From Phytohabitans maris (GTDB lineage: Bacteria > Actinomycetota > Actinomycetes > Mycobacteriales > Micromonosporaceae), in NCBI RefSeq assembly GCF_031085175.1, contig NZ_JAVHUY010000027.1:1-64000 (forward strand): a stretch of DNA of 64,000 bases. The letters are read 5' to 3'. A program made the position numbers and the translations under genes. Shown one piece after another: positions 44,666 through 53,408 of this stretch; positions within the stretch are counted from its first letter, which is position 1; each line of letters begins with the position of its first letter. The notes beneath the pieces were generated by a model. That model was not told the DNA's origin. It did no database searches and saw only the letters and a program-made list of their open reading frames with translations.

Positions 44666-44728
44666 AGGGTCGAGCCTACCAACCAGCCCGATCGCGGGGC
44701 CCGGTCGCGTCCACGGCCACTCAGCAGG

Positions 44729-45922
44729 TCACGCGGCGGGGCCGCCGTCCGGCGTACCGCCGGGTTCGGCGTCGGGCCGGCTCGGACCGGCGCGGTCGGC
44801 GGCGGGTTGCGGCTCGCGGGCGGCGAGTACGGCCTGGAGCGTCTCCTTGACGATCGCGGCGACCTCCACCGCCCGCTCCTGCACCGCGTCCTTGCGCCGG
44901 CGCCGGCGGCGGACCCGCCACGCCACCCACAGCACGGCGGCGGCGACGACCAGCAGCACGACGAGTTGTGACCACGGGACCGACCACGCCGCGGCGGAGG
45001 CGGTCGCCTGCGGGGTCTGCGGATCGAAGGCGTCGCCGTCCCGCGTCGGCACCGGGCGCAGCTCCACCGTGACGGCCGAGCGGAACGTGGGCCAGACGTC
45101 CGTGATGTCGGCCGAGAACGTCAGCGAGTTGGCCGGCAGCAGCTCCGGCATCTGGTCCAGGACCGCCTCGCGGCCGGGAAAGCCGAGCCGCCCGGGTACG
45201 ACGAGAAGCTGCTCGGCGCTGAGGCGGACGTTGCCGGTGTTGGTGACGGTGTAGGTCACGTGCACGTCGCCCGGCTCCAGCGGGTTGGCGGTGCCCGAGT
45301 AGCCGATCGTGAGGTCGGAGATCTCCAGCTGCGGGCGCAGCTCGCCGCCGATCCTGGTGTACATCCGGGTCCCGAGGCGGCGGTCCACGACGACCGCGCG
45401 CCCCTTGTCGTCGACGCCCGGGGAGCGGTACGACGTGACGATGCCGCCGGTGTGGTCCCCGCTCTCCGTGTCGGCCGGCACCACCATCGTGAACGGCACG
45501 TCGACGAATTTCTTCGGCGGCACCTCGATGGCGGCGGTGTCCAGCACGATCCACTTGCCCACGTCGGTCGGGGGTTTGCCGGCCGGCAGCAGGTCGAGCG
45601 CGCCGGTGGAGGTGGTCAGGGCGTCGCTGGCGTACACGGTCAGCGTCAGTGGCTTGTCGCCGAGGTTGCGTACCCGGACGCTGTCCTCGATCCGCTGGCC
45701 GGGTACCAGGTCGTAGGAGAAGTTCGGGCGCTCGGGCTGGTCCTTGGTCGGCGTGGGCCGCACCGACCAGGTCAGCGTCGAGTCCTCGTTCGGAGCCTGG
45801 CGAACCGGCGGTGCGGCGGCGGCCGGCGTGGCCGGCGTCAGGCTCGCGGCGCCGAGGAGCGCGACGGCGAGCGCGGCCAGCGCCGTGGCCGGGCGACTGA
45901 GCGGCCGGGCGAAGGGTGACAT
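44729..45922 (-). CDS. DUF916-like membrane-anchored surface protein (WxL partner type)
   Basis: A 397-residue protein: signal peptide ending around residue 37 (TPAAAA), an extracellular region whose DSTLTWSVRPTP start and following beta-rich domains resemble DUF916 proteins encoded beside WxL-domain proteins, one transmembrane helix near 313-334 and a basic cytoplasmic RRRRRRK. The charged tail may be a short coiled segment. It is the last gene of the heme operon. Probable role: membrane platform holding the HtaA-WxL protein to the cell surface. Confidence 0.75.
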   Translation of the reverse strand: MSPFARPLSRPATALAALAVALLGAASLTPATPAAAAPPVRQAPNEDSTLTWSVRPTPTKDQPERPNFSYDLVPGQRIEDSVRVRNLGDKPLTLTVYASDALTTSTGALDLLPAGKPPTDVGKWIVLDTAAIEVPPKKFVDVPFTMVVPADTESGDHTGGIVTSYRSPGVDDKGRAVVVDRRLGTRMYTRIGGELRPQLEISDLTIGYSGTANPLEPGDVHVTYTVTNTGNVRLSAEQLLVVPGRLGFPGREAVLDQMPELLPANSLTFSADITDVWPTFRSAVTVELRPVPTRDGDAFDPQTPQATASAAAWSVPWSQLVVLLVVAAAVLWVAWRVRRRRRRKDAVQERAVEVAAIVKETLQAVLAAREPQPAADRAGPSRPDAEPGGTPDGGPAA

Positions 45923-45968
45923 ACTCGGACCTGTCCCGTCATGGCTGGTACCAGTGGTGATGGGCGGG

Positions 45969-46001
45969 CGGCCGGGACCCGGCGCATTCGGGTCCCGGCC
46001 G
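45969..46001. terminator. Strong hairpin between HtaA and DUF916-like genes
   Basis: CGGCCGGGACCC (45969-45980) pairs perfectly with GGGTCCCGGCCG (45990-46001) around a nine-base loop. There is no T-run on the minus strand. It may attenuate transcription or stabilise the upstream mRNA. Confidence 0.6.
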
Positions 46002-46013
46002 CGTTTCGTGCGC

Positions 46014-47348
46014 CTAGGAGAGCGCGGTGATGGTCAGCGTGGCGGTGTAGCTGCCCGCTGGGGTCCCCGCCGGCAGGCGCAGGTCGAGGTCGGCGCCGAC
46101 GCTGGCGGTGCCGGCCGCGTGCCCGCCGGCCGCAGCGGCCAGCGTGGACGACTCGGTCAGGCCGTTACCGGCTTCGATGCCCGCGGCGACCGCCGCACCG
46201 GCCGTCGCCCCGGCTCCGGCCGTGAGCACCTTCGGCGACCAACCGAGGTACTTGCCCGAGAGGCCACCGGAGAAGTCGGAGACCTGCCCGGAGACCGACC
46301 ACTCGGGGCCGCTCGTGCGGGTGTCGGTCACCGAGATCGGGTCGATCGCGCCGGTGGCTTGCAGGTAGGTGCCCTGGTCGGTGGTCTCGCCCAGGTTCAC
46401 CGCCTGGTCGCCGTCGATGCTCCACAGGAACTCGCCGGGCTCGACACCCTCCGGCACGGTGACGCTGATCGACTGCTTGCCGTCACCCGGTCCGGGGTCG
46501 ACCGTGCCGCCGTCGTAGCTGACGGTGATCGCGGACGGCGCCTTGTACGGGTCGGCCGAGCCACCGCTGCTGTACCAGTAGGACGTCAGCCCGCTCTCGT
46601 AGTGGAAGTCGACCCAGCTGGCCGGCCAGGAGCCCCAGCCGGTGACGGTACGGTTCTGCGGCGTACCGCCGGAGCCGGCCGGCGGCTCGTACTCCACGCC
46701 CGCGTAGTCCGGCGTGACGGTGAAGCCGGTGCCGCCGGCGTCCACGTTGGACAGGTCGGCGACCACGATGCCGTCCACCGGGTCCAGCGGGACCTTGACG
46801 GTCGGGTCCTCCATGGACGAGCCGTAGCCGAACAGCGTGGCCACCACCTGGCCGGAGCCGTCCGCGGCGACCGTCACGACCGGGTCCTCGATCGTAAACG
46901 GCACCAGGCCGCCGTAGAAGTTGATCGAGAGCTGGCCGGTGAAGGAGAGCTGCGCCTCGCCCGTCTCCGGGTTTACCGTGCCCGTGCCGCCGGACCAGAC
47001 CACCTTCTGGTTGACCGCCCGGGTGGGTGCGCCGTTGCACTTGTTCGCCCAGGTCGGGGCCGCGCCGTCCTTGAGCACGGCCACATCGCCCACGGTGGTC
47101 TGGTAGCTGGTCTGGGTGCCGTCGGACTCTCCGGCGGAGAGGTAGTTGCAGCCGCCGAACGGGGGCGCGGACTGGAGTTCGGCGCTCACCCCCCATTCGA
47201 AGACCGCGTCGTCGATCGTCTGGGGAGCGGCCGACGCGGGTGCGGCGCCGACGGCCACACCGCCGGCGACGACCGTGCCGGCTACGGCGATCGCCGCGAG
47301 CCGCCGACCCACGCCCAGCGGGCGCACCGATCGGTCGAGGTGGGACAT
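46014..47348 (-). CDS. htaA: HtaA-domain heme-binding surface protein with WxL-like C-terminus
   Basis: A 444-residue secreted protein. The signal peptide ends near residue 41 (APASA). The HtaA domain covers about 42-215 (DDAVFEWGVSAELQS, AQLSFTGQLSINFYGG, TIEDPVVTV), the heme-capturing module of corynebacteria. After a linker, the C-terminal part (ISVTDTRTSGPEWSVSGQVSDFSG and TASVGADLDLRLPAG, ending in SYTATLTITAL) resembles a WxL cell-wall-binding domain. No transmembrane helix is seen. AAGGAGG lies nine bases before the ATG. It would trap heme at the wall and pass it to HmuT. Confidence 0.82.
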   Translation of the reverse strand: MSHLDRSVRPLGVGRRLAAIAVAGTVVAGGVAVGAAPASAAPQTIDDAVFEWGVSAELQSAPPFGGCNYLSAGESDGTQTSYQTTVGDVAVLKDGAAPTWANKCNGAPTRAVNQKVVWSGGTGTVNPETGEAQLSFTGQLSINFYGGLVPFTIEDPVVTVAADGSGQVVATLFGYGSSMEDPTVKVPLDPVDGIVVADLSNVDAGGTGFTVTPDYAGVEYEPPAGSGGTPQNRTVTGWGSWPASWVDFHYESGLTSYWYSSGGSADPYKAPSAITVSYDGGTVDPGPGDGKQSISVTVPEGVEPGEFLWSIDGDQAVNLGETTDQGTYLQATGAIDPISVTDTRTSGPEWSVSGQVSDFSGGLSGKYLGWSPKVLTAGAGATAGAAVAAGIEAGNGLTESSTLAAAAGGHAAGTASVGADLDLRLPAGTPAGSYTATLTITALS

Positions 47349-47362
47349 GGACAGGTACCTCC

Positions 47363-48337
47363 TTATTGTGGTGACACAGGTGGAGTGAGGTCGTTGGCGG
47401 AGGTGGAGCGCCTGCGCCGCCGCCACCAGAGCCCGCCGCCGGCGAGGACCACGAGCAGCCCCACGACGGTGGCCAGGACGGGCAGGCTCACACCGCCGGT
47501 GCTGCGCACGGTCCGGGCGTTTCCGGCCAGCTGCCCCGGCTCGCTGTCGCCGTCCGCGCCCGGTACCAGGTCGGCGCCGGTCGCACCCGGCTGCGCGCTC
47601 TCCCGCGTTCCCGCGGCGGGCGCGCCGGTCGACGAGGTCCCGGTCCGCGGGGCGTTGCCGGCGCTCGACGGCGGTCGGCCGGTGCCGCCCGCGCTCGGCC
47701 GCGGCAGGGCGGCGGCCGGTGCGTCGCCCTGGAACTTGACCGGCGTGAACTTCTCGTTCGTCGCGCTGGCCACGCCGTGCGCGCCGATCGTGAAGACGCC
47801 GCACTGGACCTTCCGGCAGTCGTAGGTTCGGCTCCCGCCACCGGCGGTGGTGGTCGTGAAGGTGGCGCCGAAGATCCGCAGGGTGGTGCTCCAGTTGCCG
47901 TTGTCGTCCATGTGGAAGTCGGTCGCCTCGCCGGACGCCCCACCCTTGGTGAAGGAGATCAGGCGCATCGAACCGCTACCGTCGTCCCGGGTACCGGCGT
48001 CGCCCGCCTCGCCCGGATACGCGTACGTGACGCCGACGGTGCCGTCGTTGTTGCTGGAGTTGCGGATGCTCGGTCCAAAGTGGTCGGCGGCGGCGACCCA
48101 GCCGAAGAAGACGTAGACGCCGCCGAACACGCTCACGCCGGGGGCGTGCGGCGGGACGAGATAGCTCTTGCCGGTGACGGTGACGGTGGAGATCCGGTCG
48201 GCCGGCAGCGTACCGGGCGACACGGCCAGCGAAGGGCTGGCGGCGCGTCGGGCGGCGACGGCGCCGGTGGCCGCAGTCGCCGCCAGCGCCACGGCGAGCG
48301 CGAGGACGGATACGGCGCGGGCAGCGCGGTGCATCAT
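47363..48337 (-). CDS. Membrane-anchored surface protein of the heme operon
   Basis: A 324-residue protein with a signal peptide (about 1-34), a beta-rich extracellular domain (about 38-205) containing the cysteine pair in TYDCRKVQCGVFTIGAHG, a Pro/Ala/Gly-rich linker and one transmembrane helix near 284-304 followed by RRRRRR. The extracellular domain recalls the neocarzinostatin-like fold found beside HtaA genes, but I cannot assign a function with confidence. The ATG at 48337 is chosen because GGGAG precedes it; ATG 48349 is possible. It follows hmuV directly and likely acts in heme relay. Confidence 0.7.
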   Translation of the reverse strand: MMHRAARAVSVLALAVALAATAATGAVAARRAASPSLAVSPGTLPADRISTVTVTGKSYLVPPHAPGVSVFGGVYVFFGWVAAADHFGPSIRNSSNNDGTVGVTYAYPGEAGDAGTRDDGSGSMRLISFTKGGASGEATDFHMDDNGNWSTTLRIFGATFTTTTAGGGSRTYDCRKVQCGVFTIGAHGVASATNEKFTPVKFQGDAPAAALPRPSAGGTGRPPSSAGNAPRTGTSSTGAPAAGTRESAQPGATGADLVPGADGDSEPGQLAGNARTVRSTGGVSLPVLATVVGLLVVLAGGGLWWRRRRRSTSANDLTPPVSPQ

Positions 48338-48350
48338 GGCTGCTCCCATC

Positions 48351-49247
48351 TCAGGTGATCGACGCGACGGTGGTGCCGGTTGGGCCCGGGCCGGGAAGGT
48401 TCGCGGTGCCGGACCCGCCGCGCCGCGGGACGACGAGCACGGCGCCGGTGCGGGGGTGGCGCAGCACCTCGATCGGGTACTGGTAGACCTCGCTGAGCCG
48501 CTCGGCGGTCAGCACCTCGACCGGCGGTCCGGCGGCGACCACCCGTCCCGCCGAGAGCACGGCCACCGCGTCGGCGTACGCCGCGGCCAGCCCGAGGTCG
48601 TGCAGCACGACCAGGACGGCGTCGCCGCGGGCGGCCCGCTGCCGGGCCAGGCCGAGGATCCGCTCCTGGTGTCCGATGTCGAGCGAGGCGGTGGGCTCGT
48701 CGAGCAGCAGCGCGGCGGGCTCCTGGGCCAGGACCCGGGCGAGCGCGGCCCGGGCGCGTTCGCCGCCGGAGAGCGAGGTGTAGACCCGGTCGGCGAACGC
48801 CTCGACGTCGGTCTCGGCGAGGGCGCCGGCGATGACCTCGTCGTCCCAGTCCTCGGCCGGCGTTCCCGCCCAGGGCGCCCGTCCCATGCGCACGATCTGG
48901 GTGACCGTGAACGGGAACGACACGTCCACCCGCTGCAGCAGGACACCGCGGCGCAGCGCCATCTCGGTGGCGGACCACGAGTACATCGGCTCGCCGTCGA
49001 CGGTGACGCTGCCCTGCTCCGGCGCGTGGTCTCCGGCCAGCACGCCGAGCAGGGTGGACTTGCCGGCGCCGTTGGGGCCGACCACCGCCAGCACCTCCCC
49101 GGCCCGCACGGTGAGGTCGACCTCGCGCAGCACCGGGGTGCCGCCCAGCGACACCGACACGCCCCGGGCCTCGAGCACGGCGGCACCCTCCGGCATCCGG
49201 GCGGGCACCCGCGGCGGGCGGCGCCACAGGCCGTCGAGCACGGTCAT
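48351..49247 (-). CDS. hmuV: Heme ABC importer, ATP-binding subunit
   Basis: A 298-residue ATPase: Walker A GPNGAGKST, signature LSGGERARAAL, DEPTASLDIGHQ and LHDLGLAAAYADAVAVL, the FecE/HmuV type. It powers HmuU. The ATG at 49247 overlaps the hmuU stop as ATGA. The C-terminal tail beyond VVPRRGG is slightly longer than usual and low in complexity. Confidence 0.92.
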   Translation of the reverse strand: MTVLDGLWRRPPRVPARMPEGAAVLEARGVSVSLGGTPVLREVDLTVRAGEVLAVVGPNGAGKSTLLGVLAGDHAPEQGSVTVDGEPMYSWSATEMALRRGVLLQRVDVSFPFTVTQIVRMGRAPWAGTPAEDWDDEVIAGALAETDVEAFADRVYTSLSGGERARAALARVLAQEPAALLLDEPTASLDIGHQERILGLARQRAARGDAVLVVLHDLGLAAAYADAVAVLSAGRVVAAGPPVEVLTAERLSEVYQYPIEVLRHPRTGAVLVVPRRGGSGTANLPGPGPTGTTVASIT

Positions 49248-50365
49248 GCCCAGCCTCCGGCGCGGGCCCGGGCCCGCATCAGCAGCCAGAAGAAGAACGG
49301 GCCGCCGACCAGCGCGGTGAGCATCCCGATCGGCAGGTCCGCGTAGTCGACCGCGGTGCGGGCCACCAGGTCCGCCAGGCTGAGCACCAGGGCCCCGCCC
49401 ACCGCGCTGCCGGGCAGGAGCGAGCGGTGCGACGGGCCGATCGCCATCCGGATCAGGTGTGGCACGACGAGCCCGACAAAGGCGATGATCCCGGCGAACG
49501 CCACGCCCGCGGCCACCATCAGGGTGGTGAGCACGATCGCGGTCAGCCGGAGGCGCTCGACGTGGACGCCGAGGTGGCGGGCGGCCCGCTCGCCGAGCGC
49601 GAGCAGGTCCAGGCGGCCGGCGAGCGTCCAGGCCGCGACCAGCGCGACGAGCATCAGCGGCGCGACCGCCTGCACCTGCACCCAGCGGCTGCCGTTGAGG
49701 CTGCCGAGCTGCCAGAACACGATCTGCTCGCGGGCCGCGGTGTCGCCCAGGAACACGAAGTAGGCGATGAGCGCGCTGGCCACCGCGTTGACGGCGATGC
49801 CCATCAGCACCAGCGTCACGACCTCGGTGCGGCCGCCGCGCCGGGCCAGCCCGTACACGATGACCGTGGTGACCAGGGCGGTGACGAAGGCGGCGGCGGG
49901 GATGGTCATCGGCCCGAGGAAGGCCCAGCCGAACACGATGACCGCGCACGCGCCCACGCCGGCGCCGGCCGAGACGCCGATCACCCCGGGCTCGGCCAGC
50001 GGGTTGCCGAAGATGCCCTGCATCACCGCGCCGGCCACGCCCAGCCCGGCGCCCACCAGCAGCCCCATCATCAGCCGGGGAAACCGGATGTTCCAGAGCG
50101 CCGCCTCGCCGTTGGGGTGGCTGGGCAGGTCGCCGGCGTTCAGCCCCAGCCGGTGCAGCACCGAGCCGATCACCTCGTCGGGTGGTACGTGGAGCTGGCC
50201 CGCGCCCGCCGAGACCAGCAGCGTCACGACGAGGGCGACCAGCAGCGCCGCGATCACGGCCGTCGCCCGCGCGGTGCGGGCCGGTGCCGGCGCGAGGTCA
50301 CCGGTCGCCACCCGGTCGCGCGTGGACGGCCGGTCGATCGACCGGGGTGCCGCCGCGGTACTCAC
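49244..50365 (-). CDS. hmuU: Heme ABC importer permease
   Basis: A 373-residue FecCD/BtuC-type permease with about ten helices; typical motifs include RFPRLMMGLLVGAGLGVAGAVMQG, NPLAEPGVIGVSAGAG and GIIAFVGLVVPHLIRMAIGPSHR. It moves heme, or possibly a siderophore, across the membrane. The GTG at 50365 overlaps the hmuT stop as GTGA. The HtaA gene downstream favours heme. Confidence 0.92.
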   Translation of the reverse strand: MSTAAAPRSIDRPSTRDRVATGDLAPAPARTARATAVIAALLVALVVTLLVSAGAGQLHVPPDEVIGSVLHRLGLNAGDLPSHPNGEAALWNIRFPRLMMGLLVGAGLGVAGAVMQGIFGNPLAEPGVIGVSAGAGVGACAVIVFGWAFLGPMTIPAAAFVTALVTTVIVYGLARRGGRTEVVTLVLMGIAVNAVASALIAYFVFLGDTAAREQIVFWQLGSLNGSRWVQVQAVAPLMLVALVAAWTLAGRLDLLALGERAARHLGVHVERLRLTAIVLTTLMVAAGVAFAGIIAFVGLVVPHLIRMAIGPSHRSLLPGSAVGGALVLSLADLVARTAVDYADLPIGMLTALVGGPFFFWLLMRARARAGGWA

Positions 50366-51453
50366 GGGCGGATCGCCTGGCGGTAGATGGCCTCGGCGAG
50401 CGCCTGGAGGGTCGCCGGAAACTGCGGGCCGAAGCTGAGGATCTGGTAGTCGCTCATGTCGACGACGCACGAGTGCGCGCCGGCGGAGGTGTCCGCCACC
50501 CCGGGGACCTTCCGCAGCCCGTCGATGCCGCCGACCGACTCCAGCCCGTGCGTCATCATCAGGTAGAGGTCGGGGTTCGCCGTCGCCAGCCCTTCGGCGT
50601 TGAGCGGCCGCATACCGGAAAGGCCGGCCTCGGTGGCGACGTCGATCCCGCCGAGGTCGTGGATCAGGTCGTCGGCGCCCGAGCCCTTGCCGAACCAGTA
50701 GTACACGCCGGCGTTGCCGCGCATGTAGAGGAAGACCATCCGCAGCCGGTGCGCCGGGTCCGCCGGGGCGAGCTCGGCGACCCGGGCCTGGGCCGCCTCG
50801 GTCTCGCCGCGTACGCGCGCGGCGAGCCGCTCGCCCAGCCGCGGTACCCCGAGCGCCTCGGCGACCGCTTCGATCTGCGGGCCGATCAGGTCGCGGGAGC
50901 GCTGGTCGCTCATGATGACCACGGGTATCCCGGAGTCCCGCAGCTGAAGCTGCACCTCCAGCGGGCCGATGCTGTAGTCGGTCAGGATCACCGACGGCCG
51001 CAGGTCCAGGATGGCCTCGCCGTTGAGCTCGTGGCCGTTGCGGGTCACCAACGGCAGGTGGCGCAGCTCGGGGAGGCCGGTGGACACGTCCCGCCCGACC
51101 AGCCGGTCGCCCAGCCCGAGGGCGTAGACGGTCGTGGCCAGCGTGCCGTACATGTCGAGCGCCAGGATCCGGCTGGCGTCCGTGATGGTGACCGGCTTCC
51201 CGGTGATGTCGGTGTACGTCACGGGCAGTCGCGGCTCGGGGTCGGTCGCGATCACCTCGACGCTCGGCTCCGACCGCGCCGTCGCCGGCCCCACGCACTC
51301 CGGGCGCCCGTCAGCGGCCGGACCGTCCGAAGTGTCCGGTGTGCCGATGGCCGAGCAGCCGGCGACCAGCGCCAGGGCGGCGAGTGCGCCACACGCGCGT
51401 ACGGCCAGGGATCTCCGCTTCGGCCACCTCGCCGTGTCGTACACCGGACCCAT
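50362..51453 (-). CDS. hmuT: Heme-binding lipoprotein of ABC importer
   Basis: A 363-residue periplasmic-binding-fold lipoprotein; signal peptide with lipobox LVAGC (Cys33). The two lobes begin with RILALDMYGTLATTVYALGLGDRLVGRD and end with NPDLYLMMTHGLESVGG, the HmuT/BtuF type. The ATG at 51453 gives a normal signal peptide and leaves both iron boxes upstream; a GTG at 51504 would begin almost inside the first box. It leads a six-gene operon running to 44729. Confidence 0.9.
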   Translation of the reverse strand: MGPVYDTARWPKRRSLAVRACGALAALALVAGCSAIGTPDTSDGPAADGRPECVGPATARSEPSVEVIATDPEPRLPVTYTDITGKPVTITDASRILALDMYGTLATTVYALGLGDRLVGRDVSTGLPELRHLPLVTRNGHELNGEAILDLRPSVILTDYSIGPLEVQLQLRDSGIPVVIMSDQRSRDLIGPQIEAVAEALGVPRLGERLAARVRGETEAAQARVAELAPADPAHRLRMVFLYMRGNAGVYYWFGKGSGADDLIHDLGGIDVATEAGLSGMRPLNAEGLATANPDLYLMMTHGLESVGGIDGLRKVPGVADTSAGAHSCVVDMSDYQILSFGPQFPATLQALAEAIYRQAIRP

Positions 51454-51517
51454 CACCACTTTCGGTGCGAACTCGCGCCGCGCCACCATCGCCACGCAAG
51501 GCACGAGGACCGCGAGG

Positions 51518-51536
51518 TTAGGTAAGGCTTACCTTA
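51518..51536. promoter_or_regulatory. DtxR/IdeR iron box 1
   Basis: TTAGGTAAGGCTTACCTTA, a 19-bp inverted repeat matching the DtxR/IdeR consensus TTAGGTTAGCCTAACCTAA at most positions, 65 bases before hmuT. Iron-loaded regulator should repress the heme operon. Confidence 0.9.
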
Positions 51537-51626
51537 GTTGGTATCCTGACCACTTCCCCGGTGTCCGTCAAGGAGGAGATCGCAAGATCACATACGGCCG
51601 GCGAGGAGGCCGCCGTGGCGCCGTGG

Positions 51627-51645
51627 TTAGGTTAGCCTAATCTAC
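51627..51645. promoter_or_regulatory. DtxR/IdeR iron box 2
   Basis: TTAGGTTAGCCTAATCTAC carries a consensus-perfect left half and centre (TTAGGTTAGCCTAA). It lies between hmuT and the end of the ABC transporter gene and about 90 bases from box 1, so both probably regulate hmuT. Confidence 0.85.
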
Positions 51646-51674
51646 GCTCGGGCGACAGGTCGCCGGTGCGACGC

Positions 51675-53408
51675 CTACGCGGGGTCGGGTGTGAGCTGGG
51701 TGCGAACCAGTTCGGCGAAGCGCCCGTCGCGGGCCAGCAGGTCGTCCGGCCGCCCCTGTTCGACGACCCGGCCGTGTTCGAGCATGACGACCCGGTCGGC
51801 GGTGCGGATGGTGGTCAGGCGGTGCGCGATGACCAGCGTGGTGTGGCCGCTCCGGGTGGCGGCGATCGCGGCGGCCAGCTGCCGCTCGCTCTCGGTGTCC
51901 AGGTTGGACACCGCCTCGTCGAGCACCAGGATCGGCGTACCGGCGAGCAGCGCGCGGGCGATGGAGAGGCGCTGGCGCTGGCCGCCGGAGAGCAGGTTGC
52001 CCAGCTCACCCGCGACGGTGTCGTAGCCGTCCGGCAGGTCGGTGACGAACTCGTGCGCCTGCGCCGTACGCGCGGCCGCCTCGATCTGGTCCCGGGTGGC
52101 GTCCGGGCGGCCGAGGCGCAGGTTGTCGGCGATGGAGATGTTGAACAGGTGCACGTCCTGCGGCACGTACGCGACGAGGCGGCGCAGGTCGGCGTCAGCG
52201 ATCGTGCGCAGGTCGTGCCCGCCGATGGTGATGGCACCGCCGCCGACGTCCCACAGCCGCAGCAGCAGGTGCGCCGAGGTGGACTTGCCGGCGCCGGAGT
52301 GGCCGACCAGGGCGACGGTCTCCCCCGGCTCGATCGTGAAGTCGAGGTCCTGTACCGCCGGCGGCAGGTCCGGAGCGTAGCGGAAGGTGACCGCGCGGTA
52401 CTCGACCCGCGGCCGTACGTCGCGGACGTCGGCGGGGCGCTCCGGATCGGGTACGGCGCGCGGGACGGCGAGCAGGTCGAGCACCCGTACCGCGGCGGCG
52501 GAGACGATGCCGACCTCGCGGGCCACGTCGACGACGGCGGTAACCGGGGCGAGGGAGAACGCGGCCAGGACCACCGCGGCGGGCAGCAGGTCGGCGGGCA
52601 GGTCTCCGGCGGCGACCAGCGAGCCGCCGACGACCAGGGCGGCGAGGACGCCGAGCGTGACGATCGCGTCGGTGGCGGCGAGCTCGACGCCGGCGCGGCG
52701 GCTGTGCGCGGTACGGGCGGCGTCGAGCGCGCGGCCCGAGTCCCGCAGCCGGCGGGCCTGGGCGCGGCCGGCGCCGAAGGCGAGCACCTCGCGCAGCCCC
52801 TGGAGCGCGTCGACGGCCTCGGCGTTGAGCGCCCCGGCGGCCGACCGTACGGCGGTGCCGTCCGCCTCGGCACGGCGGCGCAGCCAGATCGGGACGCTGG
52901 CGAGCGCGGCGAGCACCGGCAGCAGGGCCAGCGCGAGCGTCGGGTCGAGGAACGCCAGCGCCACCAGCGCGCCGGCCGGCACGACGGCGGCGGAGACCAG
53001 CGGGCTGAGCGTGTGCGCGAAGAACGTCTCGAGCAGCTCGACGTCGCTGATCGCGGTGGAGCCGAGCTCACCGGAGCGGCGGGACAGCAGGTCGCCGGGG
53101 GACATCCGGGCGAACGAGTCGTAGACCCGGCCGCGCACGTCGACCAGTACCCGGAACGCGACGACGTGCGCGAGCTGGGTCTCCGCCCACGGCGCGACGA
53201 CCAGCGGGACGACGAGCGCGAGCAGCAGCAGGAAGCCGCCGCGCAGGTCGGCGGCGGGGGTGCCGGTCAGCGCCCGGCCGACCAGCAGCGCGCCGAGCAC
53301 GGCGCTGGCGATCGTGAACACGTGGTTGGCGACGCCGGAGACGATCGCCACCGCGATGATGCGCCGGTGACCGCGCAGCAGCCGCGCGAGGGGGAGCAGG
53401 CGGGTCAT
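51675..53408 (-). CDS. ABC transporter half-subunit 2 (permease-ATPase)
   Basis: A 577-residue half-transporter: six helices (about 1-300) then an ATPase with Walker [11 protein letters not shown], signature [15 protein letters not shown] and DEAVSNLD. The TM domain with [25 protein letters not shown] resembles CydC and IrtB/YbtQ-like siderophore transporters. It overlaps its partner by ATGA, so a heterodimer is likely. In this context I favour metallophore import or export over cytochrome assembly, since no cyd genes are present. Confidence 0.87.
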   Translation of the reverse strand: MTRLLPLARLLRGHRRIIAVAIVSGVANHVFTIASAVLGALLVGRALTGTPAADLRGGFLLLLALVVPLVVAPWAETQLAHVVAFRVLVDVRGRVYDSFARMSPGDLLSRRSGELGSTAISDVELLETFFAHTLSPLVSAAVVPAGALVALAFLDPTLALALLPVLAALASVPIWLRRRAEADGTAVRSAAGALNAEAVDALQGLREVLAFGAGRAQARRLRDSGRALDAARTAHSRRAGVELAATDAIVTLGVLAALVVGGSLVAAGDLPADLLPAAVVLAAFSLAPVTAVVDVAREVGIVSAAAVRVLDLLAVPRAVPDPERPADVRDVRPRVEYRAVTFRYAPDLPPAVQDLDFTIEPGETVALVGHSGAGKSTSAHLLLRLWDVGGGAITIGGHDLRTIADADLRRLVAYVPQDVHLFNISIADNLRLGRPDATRDQIEAAARTAQAHEFVTDLPDGYDTVAGELGNLLSGGQRQRLSIARALLAGTPILVLDEAVSNLDTESERQLAAAIAATRSGHTTLVIAHRLTTIRTADRVVMLEHGRVVEQGRPDDLLARDGRFAELVRTQLTPDPA

